Assembly (NCBI GenBank): GCA_934463345.1
Contig: CAKSJL010000074.1
Span: 1-8,261 of the forward strand
Direction of reading: 5' to 3'
DNA from: an uncultured Oscillospiraceae bacterium
Lineage (GTDB): Bacteria > Bacillota > Clostridia > Oscillospirales > Ruminococcaceae
Length of the DNA: 8,261 bases
In this document: positions 1 through 5,154 of the stretch, one piece after another
How the letters are laid out: every line of letters starts with the position of its first letter
Position numbering within the stretch: the stretch's first letter is position 1
Position numbers and translations under genes: made by a program
Notes under the pieces: model-generated
Told to the model about the DNA's origin: nothing
Databases searched by the model: none
Seen by the model: the letters and a program-made list of their open reading frames with translations, nothing else

Positions 1-157
1 CCTTAAATATGATGACGGAACAGAATGCTATGTTCGTTTCAGCATTCTTGAATATATTTACTGGATTTTGAGAAACTATGAGGATAATGAGCCAAATCTT
101 GTGGAAATCTGCGAAATGCTTTATCAGTACAATAAAAGTGTTTTAAAGAATGTCTGA
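1..157 (+). CDS. 3' end of an unidentified gene (partial)
   Basis: The frame beginning at base 2 is open from the window edge to a TGA at 155-157, giving the last 51 residues of a protein. The visible tail is hydrophilic and helical in character, rich in Glu, Asn, Tyr and Leu, and ends in NKSVLKNV. It has no membrane segment and no motif I recognise. The absence of stops over 51 codons, the same strand as the next gene and the 13-base gap to that gene's start suggest a real coding region in the same transcription unit. The start lies outside the window, so neither length nor function can be given. Confidence 0.6.
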   Translation, partial: LKYDDGTECYVRFSILEYIYWILRNYEDNEPNLVEICEMLYQYNKSVLKNV

Positions 158-170
158 AAGGATATGCGCC

Positions 171-818
171 ATGGAAATTAAAGGTGTGATTTTTGACATG
201 GACGGCCTTATGCTTGATACAGAAAAGCTCCTGACACGCTTCTGGATTCAGGCAGCAAAGGAAGCCGGCTTTGACATGAAAACCGAACATGTCCTCGGAA
301 TCCGCAGTCTTGCAGCAAAATTTGCAATTCCAAAGCTACAGGGAATTTTCGGCGAAAGCTTTGACTATGCCGCAATCCGTTCAAGGCGCATCGAGCTTAT
401 GAACGCATACATAGCAGAAAACGGACTTGAAAAGAAAAAGGGCCTTGACGAGTTGCTGGAGTTTCTGAAAGGAAGGTTTGCGATCGCCGTCGCAACCGCA
501 ACCGACTACAGCCGGACTGAAATGTACCTGAAAGAGGCAGGCGTTTTCGACTATTTTGATAAAATTGTCTGCGGCCCTATGGTCAAAAGCGGAAAACCGG
601 CGCCGGATATTTATCTTCGTGCAAGCAGCGAGCTTGACCTTGAACCGCATAGCTGCGCCGCCCTGGAGGATTCCCCGAACGGTATCCTGTCTGCGTTTCG
701 TGCAGGCTGCAAACCGATAATGGTTCCGGATCTGTCCCAGCCGGATGCCGAGACCTCCGCTATGCTCTATGCAAAGGCAGACAGCCTGCTGGACGTCATA
801 GAGATACTAAAAAATTAA
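171..818 (+). CDS. HAD-superfamily hydrolase, beta-phosphoglucomutase-like (subfamily IA)
   Basis: This is a 215-residue cytosolic protein of the haloacid dehalogenase superfamily, which transfers phosphoryl groups through an aspartyl-phosphate intermediate. Motif I is FDMDG with Asp9 (nucleophile) and Asp11 (acid/base). Motif II is the VATAT strand at 107-111, the motif III lysine is Lys142 in GKPAPDIY, and motif IV is Glu166-Asp167 in LEDSPNG. The helical region from about 16 to 85 is the C1 cap typical of phosphoglycolate phosphatase, DOG-1 phosphatase and beta-phosphoglucomutase relatives. The length and the SPNGI motif fit that group, but the substrate cannot be read from sequence. I chose ATG 171 because AAAGGA at 157-162 lies 8 bases upstream. 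An in-frame ATG at 150 has no comparable site and would overlap the previous gene. The gene converges on sigF, with stop codons 16 bp apart. Confidence 0.88.
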   Translation: MEIKGVIFDMDGLMLDTEKLLTRFWIQAAKEAGFDMKTEHVLGIRSLAAKFAIPKLQGIFGESFDYAAIRSRRIELMNAYIAENGLEKKKGLDELLEFLKGRFAIAVATATDYSRTEMYLKEAGVFDYFDKIVCGPMVKSGKPAPDIYLRASSELDLEPHSCAALEDSPNGILSAFRAGCKPIMVPDLSQPDAETSAMLYAKADSLLDVIEILKN

Positions 819-836
819 AGGGGACTTTTCGTCCCT
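809..836 (-). terminator. Intrinsic terminator of the spoIIA operon
   Basis: On the minus strand a 5-bp GC-rich stem, GGGAC (835-831) with GTCCC (825-821), closes a GAAAA loop. It is followed by TTTAATTTTTT running into 809. The stem overlaps the sigF stop codon and the T-tract lies within the last codons of the convergent HAD gene. The stem is short but position and T-tract fit. It has no T-run on the plus strand, so it probably does not end HAD transcription. Confidence 0.65.
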
Positions 837-1479
837 ACTTATTGAGCTGTTCACGCATAAACGTGAGCAGCTTTTTTTCTCTCCTCGAAACCTGAACCTG
901 TGTCATATCAAGCCTTTTTGCCGTTGCTGACTGCGTCTGCCCCTTGTAGTACCGGAGTATTATCAGCTCTCTGTCCCTCGGTTCAAGAAGCTCCAGAACC
1001 TGTTTCAGCGCAATCATGTCCCCTATTTCCGTATCCGGCGCAGGAACTGCAATCTGTCCTCCGTCCTCATCACTGCTGTCTGTCAGCGAAACCGGCGGCA
1101 TACTGACAGCAAGAGCCTCCGCTATGTCGCATTCATTTATTTCAAGCTGCCTGCTAAGCTCGCTTATTGTCGGTTCACGGCCAAGCCTTTTAGACATTTC
1201 TTCCCTCGCCCTTACAGTTTTGAGAGACAGCTCCTTTAGCCCTCTGCTGACCTTTAAAGCGCCGCCGTCACGAAAAAGCTGCTTTATCTCGCCGAGTATG
1301 ACAGGAACGGCGTAGGTCGAAAATTTAACGCCTCTTTCGCTGTCAAAGGCATCTGCCGCTTTAAGCAGACCGATACAGCCGGCGGAATAAAGGTCATCGT
1401 ATTCTATTCCCCTTCCACGAAAACGGTTGGCACAAAGATGAACAAGTCCAAGATTCTCTTCCGGCTTTGGTTTACTCAT
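835..1479 (-). CDS. sigF: RNA polymerase sporulation sigma factor SigF
   Basis: This is a sigma-70 family factor of 214 residues that would direct forespore-specific transcription. Region 2 runs from about residue 10 to 75 and holds the core-binding and -10 recognition segment with FSTYAVPVILGEI (53-65). Region 3 spans about 76-125 with KVSRGLKEL, and region 4 with its helix-turn-helix spans about 160-208, around QTQSATAKRL and TQVQVSR. Identity as SigF rather than SigG or SigB rests on these blocks plus the spoIIAA-spoIIAB-sigF order. The protein is about 40 residues shorter than Bacillus subtilis SigF (255): most of the usual segment before the first region 2 helix is absent. ATG 1479 is preferred because GGTGG lies 5 bases upstream; a GTG at 1488 in frame lies inside that site. 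The usual VSRLEKK motif reads VSRREKK here. The gene starts just past the spoIIAB stop (1474-1472), so translation is probably coupled. Confidence 0.92.
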   Translation of the reverse strand: MSKPKPEENLGLVHLCANRFRGRGIEYDDLYSAGCIGLLKAADAFDSERGVKFSTYAVPVILGEIKQLFRDGGALKVSRGLKELSLKTVRAREEMSKRLGREPTISELSRQLEINECDIAEALAVSMPPVSLTDSSDEDGGQIAVPAPDTEIGDMIALKQVLELLEPRDRELIILRYYKGQTQSATAKRLDMTQVQVSRREKKLLTFMREQLNK

Positions 1480-1909
1480 CTTTTCCACCGATTTTCTTCC
1501 TCATAGTGACAACAGTTCCCTGTCCAACCTTGCTTTTGACTGTAAGCTTGTCCATAAATGATTCCATGACCGCAAAGCCGAGTCCGGCTCTCTCCTCAAA
1601 AGGCGCAGATGTATAAAGCGGTTCCATAGCCTGCTTTATGTCCGGTATTCCGCAGCCCTTGTCCTTGATTCTTATGTAAAGCTCGTTGCCGGAAAGAATT
1701 CTGACAGTTATTTCAATCGTTCCCGTCGTATTTCTGTATGCATGCACAATACAGTTTGTAACAGCTTCCGAAACGGCAGTTCTTATGTCGGCAATCTCCT
1801 CAACGCATGGATCACACAGTGCGGCAAAAGCCGATACAGCCGTTCGTGCAAAGGCTTCGTTTTCAGACTTGCTTATAAACGACAGCTTGATTTCATTTTC
1901 TATCTTCAT
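1472..1909 (-). CDS. spoIIAB: Anti-sigma F factor / serine kinase SpoIIAB
   Basis: This is a 145-residue GHKL-fold ATP-binding protein. The family binds and inhibits SigF and phosphorylates the anti-anti-sigma factor SpoIIAA. The N-box is SEAVTNCIVHAY, with Glu48 as likely catalytic base and Asn52 for Mg-ATP. The G1 box is KDKGCGIPD (82-90, with Asp83), and the G2 box is RAGLGFAVM (107-115). Arg107 lies where the family contacts its partners. Length and motif spacing match B. subtilis SpoIIAB (146 residues), and nothing is missing. The start ATG overlaps the spoIIAA stop in an ATGA arrangement, with an AAGGAG site at 1925-1920. This indicates tight translational coupling, expected where the stoichiometry of the three proteins matters. 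Confidence 0.96.
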   Translation of the reverse strand: MKIENEIKLSFISKSENEAFARTAVSAFAALCDPCVEEIADIRTAVSEAVTNCIVHAYRNTTGTIEITVRILSGNELYIRIKDKGCGIPDIKQAMEPLYTSAPFEERAGLGFAVMESFMDKLTVKSKVGQGTVVTMRKKIGGKDE

Positions 1910-2238
1910 TTCGACTTATCTCCTTCCGCAATGTTTATTATTGATGCCAACCGGTCAATTCCGGAAAGCCGCATAACCTTTCTTATGTGCGGAGGAGGAT
2001 TTTTAACAACAACTTTTCCGTTTAATTCCTGCATAAGCTTATATCTCCCCATAACAAGACCTATTCCGGAGCTGTCCATAAATCCCACGCCTGCAAAATC
2101 AAGCACAAGCTCCTGCGGCTGTTTTTCCCTCAGCGAATAGTCAATTTCCGATCTTAGTTCCTTTGCAGAATGATGATCGATCTCTCCGGACAGAACAGCG
2201 ATCGTCCGGTTTTCTTCTTCCATTATTTTTACAGACAT
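1906..2238 (-). CDS. spoIIAA: Anti-sigma F factor antagonist SpoIIAA
   Basis: This is a 110-residue STAS-domain protein, first gene of the spoIIA operon. In the family the unphosphorylated form binds SpoIIAB and frees SigF, while SpoIIAB phosphorylates it on a conserved serine. The diagnostic motif FMDSSGIGLVMGRY is at 53-66. The second serine, Ser57, is the expected phosphorylation site. The rest follows the STAS pattern: a beta strand RTIAVLSGEID, a helix from about 24 to 38, and a LVLDF strand. ATG 2238 is chosen because AGGAG (2250-2246) sits 7 bases upstream. A longer frame from GTG 2259 would swallow that site. The stop overlaps the spoIIAB start. Confidence 0.95.
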   Translation of the reverse strand: MSVKIMEEENRTIAVLSGEIDHHSAKELRSEIDYSLREKQPQELVLDFAGVGFMDSSGIGLVMGRYKLMQELNGKVVVKNPPPHIRKVMRLSGIDRLASIINIAEGDKSK

Positions 2239-2538
2239 TTTTTCTCTCCTTTTTAACACTGTCCTGAAAACAGTTTTATTATCACTTATAATTTTAATAC
2301 AGATGTCCCGATTTTTTTGTCATATACTGCTTCATAATCAGTATTTTTTGAAAACGTTTAACCTGCGTACCTACGCTGATTTAAACGTTTAATATATGAA
2401 ACTTTTTATTAATCCTGCACATTTTTTATGCCATGCGGTCAATAAAATTTAATAATAATGCACTTTGTACAACGTAAACGGTTTCAGTATATATAAAAAG
2501 TAGAATAAAAAAGAAAGTTTCCCCATATTATTGACACA
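2239..2538. promoter_or_regulatory. Divergent regulatory interval between spoIIAA and the dockerin gene
   Basis: This AT-rich interval of about 300 bp has no credible gene. It must carry the spoIIAA promoter on the minus strand. I could not find a convincing sigma-H pattern; the best sigma-A-like pair on the minus strand is ATGACA (2323-2318) and TATTAA about 18 bases further on, which is weak. Small inverted repeats are visible: ATACTG (2324-2329) with CAGTAT (2339-2344), followed on the plus strand by a T-run. The notable element, listed separately, is the AAACGTTT dyad. A second, weak plus-strand promoter candidate, TTGTAC (2465-2470) with TATATA (2488-2493) at 17-bp spacing, spans a degenerate box at 2475-2484. 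Confidence 0.5.
2352..2390. promoter_or_regulatory. Long imperfect dyad with two AAACGTTT boxes (candidate operator)
   Basis: AAACGTTTAA (2352-2361) and its exact reverse complement TTAAACGTTT (2381-2390) flank a nested inverted repeat, GCGTA-CC-TACGC (2365-2376). Each AAACGTTT is itself palindromic, and the two centres are 31 bp apart, about three helical turns. AAACGTTT with central CG is a typical core of LacI/GalR-family operators (E. coli PurR, CcpA cre-like sites), so a pair of sites bridged by such a regulator is plausible. The same sequence could also fold as an RNA hairpin. No regulator gene is in the window. Confidence 0.55.
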
Positions 2539-2559
2539 TAAACGTTTTAGTGCTATTAT
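2531..2559 (+). promoter_or_regulatory. Strong sigma-A promoter of the dockerin gene with AAACGTTT box in the spacer
   Basis: A perfect -35 TTGACA (2531-2536) is separated by 17 bp from TATTAT (2554-2559), which is preceded by TG at 2551-2552 (extended -10). Transcription would begin near 2566. The palindrome AAACGTTT at 2540-2547 lies wholly between the two hexamers, the classic place for a repressor to block polymerase. It matches the two boxes of the upstream dyad exactly, and its centre is 157 bp from the nearer one. Confidence 0.85.
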
Positions 2560-2599
2560 ATAAGCACAGAGAAACACCAGAGAGTATGGTGCTCCGGAA

Positions 2600-2692
2600 A
2601 AATAAAATATTGGGCAAACTTGCTGAAAAGCAAGGACGCAAAGCTGAGGGTCTAACCCGTTTCCAGTGTGAAACGGTATGGCAGCCGGTTGC
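2600..2692 (+). ncRNA. Cyclic-di-GMP-I (GEMM-I) riboswitch aptamer
   Basis: The conserved core of the GEMM-I class is present in order. GGGCAAAC is at 2612-2619. A hairpin CTTGCT-GAAA-AGCAAG (2619-2634) carries the GNRA tetraloop. GGACGCAAAGC follows at 2634-2644, then GGGTCTAA leading into a 7-bp stem CCGTTTC/GAAACGG (2657-2663 with 2670-2676), and finally ATGGCAGCCGG (2678-2688). The GAAA loop and the opposite arm would dock as in the known aptamer fold. The element lies between the promoter and an intrinsic terminator, as expected for control by transcription termination. A variant of this class senses cyclic AMP-GMP; it is known mainly from Geobacter-type bacteria, so cyclic di-GMP is the likelier ligand here. 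The exact ends of helix P1 are not resolved. Confidence 0.92.
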
Positions 2693-2737
2693 TGACATTT
2701 GTGATTTAAAATCACAGCTGTTAATTGTTGAGTATTC

Positions 2738-2779
2738 AACGGCGTCTTTTTGCGTAAAAAGACGCCGTTTTTTGTTTTT
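2738..2779 (+). terminator. Riboswitch expression-platform terminator
   Basis: A 14-bp stem pairs AACGGCGTCTTTTT (2738-2751) with AAAAAGACGCCGTT (2756-2769) around a GCGT loop, followed by a T-rich tract to 2779. It stands 46 bases after the aptamer core and 44 bases before the start codon, so it would stop transcripts before the coding region. The aptamer 3' segment GCCGGTTG (2684-2691) can pair with CAACGGC (2737-2743, one bulged G), the base of this stem. That suggests an antiterminator that competes with ligand binding, i.e. an OFF switch; this is inference. Confidence 0.9.
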
Positions 2780-2822
2780 CAATTGCAGTAAGTCAGGTAC
2801 AATGATAAGGAGAGTAATTATT

Positions 2823-4682
2823 ATGGGAAACACAGTTAATTCAAAAAAAGTGATCGCAGTTATTCTTTCAGTATTTATGGTGGCGGCAATACTTTTGCAG
2901 ACATCTGCATACGCTGTTACATATTGTACCCTTACTTATACAGCTGGTGACGTTGACAATATTGTTGGTTCACAGTCAGTTTCATTCCAGAAAATCATAA
3001 ACACAACCTTTGACGCTGCGGATTCATCAAGGCTTTCCAGAAAAGGTTATTACATCAAGTCCTGGTATGTTCCTCTTACAGGTGAAACAGTCAGCACATG
3101 TGCACAGTACACAATGCCATCATACGACATTACATTCGTTGCAAACTGGGAACCTCAGACATATAGCATAACCTTCACGGGCAAGGGCGGAAAAACATCA
3201 GACGGCAGCTCAAACTTTTATGTTGACGGAACATACGGAACATCAATCACACTTCCTGAAAATCAGTTCACTTATGACGGATATACATTCAGTGGCTGGA
3301 AATACAGCGGCGTTACATACAAGGCAGGAGATGCATTTGAATTACCTGCACTTCTTTCAGGAACAAAAATCGTATTTGCAGCAGTATGGACAAAAAACTC
3401 ATCTACTACTACAACAGTTACAACTCCTGTAACAACAACTACTACTACAACTATCACAACAACAACTACTACCACTACAACGACAAACACTACTACAACT
3501 AAAGCCCCTGAAACAAGTACATCAGCAGTTGTAACAGCTGAGGCAGTTGTTAAGACATTTGATGTAGATGCAAAGCTCGATTTTACAGATGAAAGCAAGA
3601 AAACATATAATATTCCTCTTGACGAGGTTTTAAGCTATGGCACAATAGACAAGATTCAGATCAATCTCCGTTCAACTATAGGTGCAATCAGTACACTGGT
3701 AGCAGGAGTCGGAACAACAGTAGACGGCAACTGGTATCAGATAGACTACAATGAGAGCAACATTACCGCAGCAAGATACACAATTGATTTCGCAACTCCG
3801 GAAATATGCAACAAGATCAATGGTTCATCACTTCAGGTTGGATACTGGTACGGCAAAATCGTTCCTCTTTACATTGATTCAATAACAGTTACATACAAAC
3901 CGCAGGAAATTACACAGACAACAACTACAGAGCCTGTTACAACACAGACTACTACAGTTACAACTACTGTAACAACCACAGAAACAACAACTACTCCGGA
4001 AACTACTACAGTTACAACGACCGTTACGACTCCGGCAACAACAACTGAAACTACAACAGTTACTACTACTGTAACAACAACTACTACCACAGTTCCGGAA
4101 ACAGAACCTGTAACAACTAAAACAACTACAACTTTCAAGCCTTCACAGTATTCAAAGGTTATTGATATAAACAAGACAATATCAATGGGTAATGCACTTT
4201 CTCTTCCTTCAAGCGAAATTATTTCAGCCAATCAGATAGTTGAAAGCGTACAGCTCACATTCAGCACAGAAGGTCAGCCTATAGGCAGCCATACAATGAC
4301 TCTCGGAATCTCCGGCAAAAACGGCAACTGGGAACAGTTCGGCTACAATGATTCAATAAATGAAAACAGATTTACAGTTGGCACAGCGATTTCTGAAAAG
4401 TCACAGGCTTATGTTAACGTTGAAAATTATATTACTATAGGTTACTGGTGGGGTTCAGCTGAAAGCATAACACTTGAATCAGTTAAAGTAAACTACAGAA
4501 TAGATGAAGGCGACTTCAATATGGACGGCGTTGTTGATTCAACTGATGCGGAGCTGCTTAAAAAATTCATGGTAGGTTCAGACACAGAGGATTTCTACAT
4601 TACAAGTGAAGAAGCTGATATCAACAAAGACGGCATTATCAATGTATTTGACTACATGGCATTCACAAGACTTATCGGATAA
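2823..4682 (+). CDS. Secreted dockerin-containing protein with InlB-type repeats and two putative carbohydrate-binding modules
   Basis: This 619-residue protein has a signal peptide (lysines at 8-9, hydrophobic core about 10-25, cleavage likely after the Ala at 29 or 31). Two InlB/Listeria-Bacteroides-type repeats follow at about 34-114 and 115-191, the second with the hallmark DGYTFSGW. A Thr-rich linker (194-227) leads to module A (about 243-360), a second Thr-rich linker (364-437) and module B (about 443-560). Modules A and B are related: GNWYQIDYNES versus GNWEQFGYNDS, and GYWYG versus GYWWG near their ends. They are beta-rich with exposed aromatics, suggesting carbohydrate binding, but I cannot assign a family. 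The C-terminus (563-619) is a type I dockerin with calcium loops DFNMDGVVDSTD (564-575) and DINKDGIINVFD (599-610). No catalytic domain is seen, so it is probably a cellulosome-attached binding or adhesion component. The start is set by AAGGAGAG at 2807-2814. The open frame extends 91 codons upstream, but that part is the riboswitch leader. Confidence 0.9.
   Translation: MGNTVNSKKVIAVILSVFMVAAILLQTSAYAVTYCTLTYTAGDVDNIVGSQSVSFQKIINTTFDAADSSRLSRKGYYIKSWYVPLTGETVSTCAQYTMPSYDITFVANWEPQTYSITFTGKGGKTSDGSSNFYVDGTYGTSITLPENQFTYDGYTFSGWKYSGVTYKAGDAFELPALLSGTKIVFAAVWTKNSSTTTTVTTPVTTTTTTTITTTTTTTTTTNTTTTKAPETSTSAVVTAEAVVKTFDVDAKLDFTDESKKTYNIPLDEVLSYGTIDKIQINLRSTIGAISTLVAGVGTTVDGNWYQIDYNESNITAARYTIDFATPEICNKINGSSLQVGYWYGKIVPLYIDSITVTYKPQEITQTTTTEPVTTQTTTVTTTVTTTETTTTPETTTVTTTVTTPATTTETTTVTTTVTTTTTTVPETEPVTTKTTTTFKPSQYSKVIDINKTISMGNALSLPSSEIISANQIVESVQLTFSTEGQPIGSHTMTLGISGKNGNWEQFGYNDSINENRFTVGTAISEKSQAYVNVENYITIGYWWGSAESITLESVKVNYRIDEGDFNMDGVVDSTDAELLKKFMVGSDTEDFYITSEEADINKDGIINVFDYMAFTRLIG
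3402..3503 (+). repeat. First Thr-codon (ACN) repeat tract
   Basis: A run of ACT/ACA/ACC/ACG codons encodes an almost pure Thr linker (residues 194-227) between the InlB-type repeats and module A. Thr codons are mixed, so the DNA is a degenerate trinucleotide repeat rather than a perfect microsatellite. The antisense strand is open and Val-rich, but that is an artefact of the repeat. Confidence 0.85.
3912..4133 (+). repeat. Second Thr-codon tract with TTTVTTTVTT repeats
   Basis: This encodes residues 364-437, a linker built from repeated TTTVTTTVTT blocks separated by Glu and Pro (ETTT, PETTT, PATTTETTT). The repeated DNA block resembles GTTAC-N7-GTAAC and recurs at least three times, so slippage or recombination could change linker length. 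Such Thr/Pro linkers are typical between cellulosomal modules. Confidence 0.85.
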
Positions 4683-4695
4683 ATTATAACCATTA

Positions 4696-4733
4696 AAAGC
4701 TCCCTATGATCATTACCGATCATAGGGAGCTTT
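4696..4733 (+). terminator. Terminator-like hairpin after the dockerin gene
   Basis: A perfect 16-bp stem runs from AAAGCTCC (start 4696) to GGAGCTTT (end 4733), closing an ATTACC loop at 4712-4717, 13 bases after the stop codon. Only three T residues end the plus-strand stem, so the T-tract is weak. On the minus strand the stem is followed by TTTTAAT, so it may work in either direction. Confidence 0.75.
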
Positions 4734-4757
4734 ATGAAGTTTCAAGAATTATTTTAA

Positions 4758-4787
4758 ATTTCCACACCATATATTTCCACACCATAT
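4758..4787. repeat. Perfect 15-bp tandem duplication
   Basis: ATTTCCACACCATAT occurs twice head to tail (4758-4772 and 4773-4787), ending 21 bp upstream of the -35 box of the tRNA promoter. It may be a recent replication-slippage duplication or a paired protein-binding site. Confidence 0.9.
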
Positions 4788-4808
4788 CAAAAAAATCTTA
4801 AAAATCTC

Positions 4809-4837
4809 TTGACTTTTCTTTAAGTGTGTGATATAAT
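4809..4837 (+). promoter_or_regulatory. Sigma-A promoter of tRNA-Leu
   Basis: TTGACT (4809-4814) and a perfect TATAAT (4832-4837) are separated by 17 bp. Transcription would start near 4844, giving a leader of about 75 bases before the mature tRNA. The leader can form a GAATCT/AGATTC stem (about 4880-4911). The strength fits a stable RNA gene. Confidence 0.88.
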
Positions 4838-4918
4838 ATTAATAGTACAGAATTAATGTGTAATGTATCCATTTTAGTTTTGAATCTGTGCCGAATAAAA
4901 ATTTTAGATTCATAATGT

Positions 4919-5005
4919 GCGGATATGGCGGAATCGGCAGACGCGCCAGCTTCAGGTGCTGGTCCTCGCAAGGGGGTGGAGGTTCAAGTCCTCTTATCCG
5001 CACCA
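4919..5005 (+). tRNA. tRNA-Leu (anticodon CAG)
   Basis: This is an 87-base class II tRNA with encoded CCA (5003-5005). The acceptor stem GCGGATA (4919-4925) pairs perfectly with TATCCGC (4995-5001), and the discriminator is A5002 as expected for leucine. The anticodon stem CCAGC/GCTGG (4946-4950 with 4958-4962) closes loop TTCAGGT with anticodon CAG at 4953-4955. The long variable arm (4963-4977) forms CCTC-GCAA-GGGG. The T arm is GGAGG-TTCAAGT-CCTCT (4978-4994). It reads CUG codons. No sign of an integrated element or attachment-site duplication flanks it. Confidence 0.97.
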
Positions 5006-5013
5006 ATAACAAA

Positions 5014-5050
5014 AAGGCTGTAAGTTATTATTGCTTACAGCCTTAATTTT
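5014..5050 (+). terminator. Intrinsic terminator of tRNA-Leu
   Basis: An 11-bp perfect stem pairs AAGGCTGTAAG (5014-5024) with CTTACAGCCTT (5034-5044) around a 9-base AT loop, followed by AATTTT. It begins 8 bases after the CCA end, so the tRNA is a single-gene transcript. Confidence 0.88.
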
Positions 5051-5118
5051 ATGCGGTTTTCAACTGCTTTCTCGATAAGAAGTGTTCATACAAGCTTTAT
5101 AAACTACATGAAAATAAT

Positions 5119-5150
5119 AAGCATACCTCGGAAAAAACCAAGGTATGCTT
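5119..5150 (-). terminator. Terminator of the Wzz-like gene pair (possibly bidirectional)
   Basis: AAGCATACCTCGG (5119-5131) pairs with CCAAGGTATGCTT (5138-5150), with a six-base A loop on the plus strand (T on the minus), 4 bases after the minus-strand stop at 5155. On the minus strand the stem is followed by a T-rich run (TTATTATTTT). On the plus strand it is followed by TTATTTAAT, so it could also catch read-through from the tRNA side. Confidence 0.88.
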
Positions 5151-5154
5151 TTAT

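Noticed and set aside
39..290. Minus-strand open frame across the HAD gene start
   Set aside because: Shadow of the plus-strand coding regions, which have clear motifs and a ribosome binding site.
1686..2140. Plus-strand open frames across spoIIAA and spoIIAB
   Set aside because: They overlap well-recognised genes on the other strand and encode no recognisable protein.
2239..2330. Sigma-H promoter for the spoIIA operon
   Set aside because: Expected from B. subtilis, but no AGGAWWW plus GAAT pair with the right spacing could be found on the minus strand.
2700..2716. TGTGATTT-A-AAATCACA palindrome resembling a CRP site
   Set aside because: Spacing is 7 rather than 6 between TGTGA and TCACA, it lies downstream of the transcription start between aptamer and terminator, and CRP regulation is not expected in this lineage. 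More likely a small leader hairpin.
3272..3598. Val-rich open frame on the minus strand (and a similar one at 3869-4231)
   Set aside because: It is the antisense of the Thr-codon repeats: ACN codons read GTN on the other strand. No Shine-Dalgarno site and extreme low complexity.
3912..4133. CRISPR-like repeated DNA
   Set aside because: The repeats are degenerate, lie in frame inside a coding region, and have no unique spacers of constant length. They are Thr linker codons.
4919..5050. tRNA gene as an integration site
   Set aside because: No direct repeat of the tRNA 3' end, integrase or phage-like gene is visible in the window.
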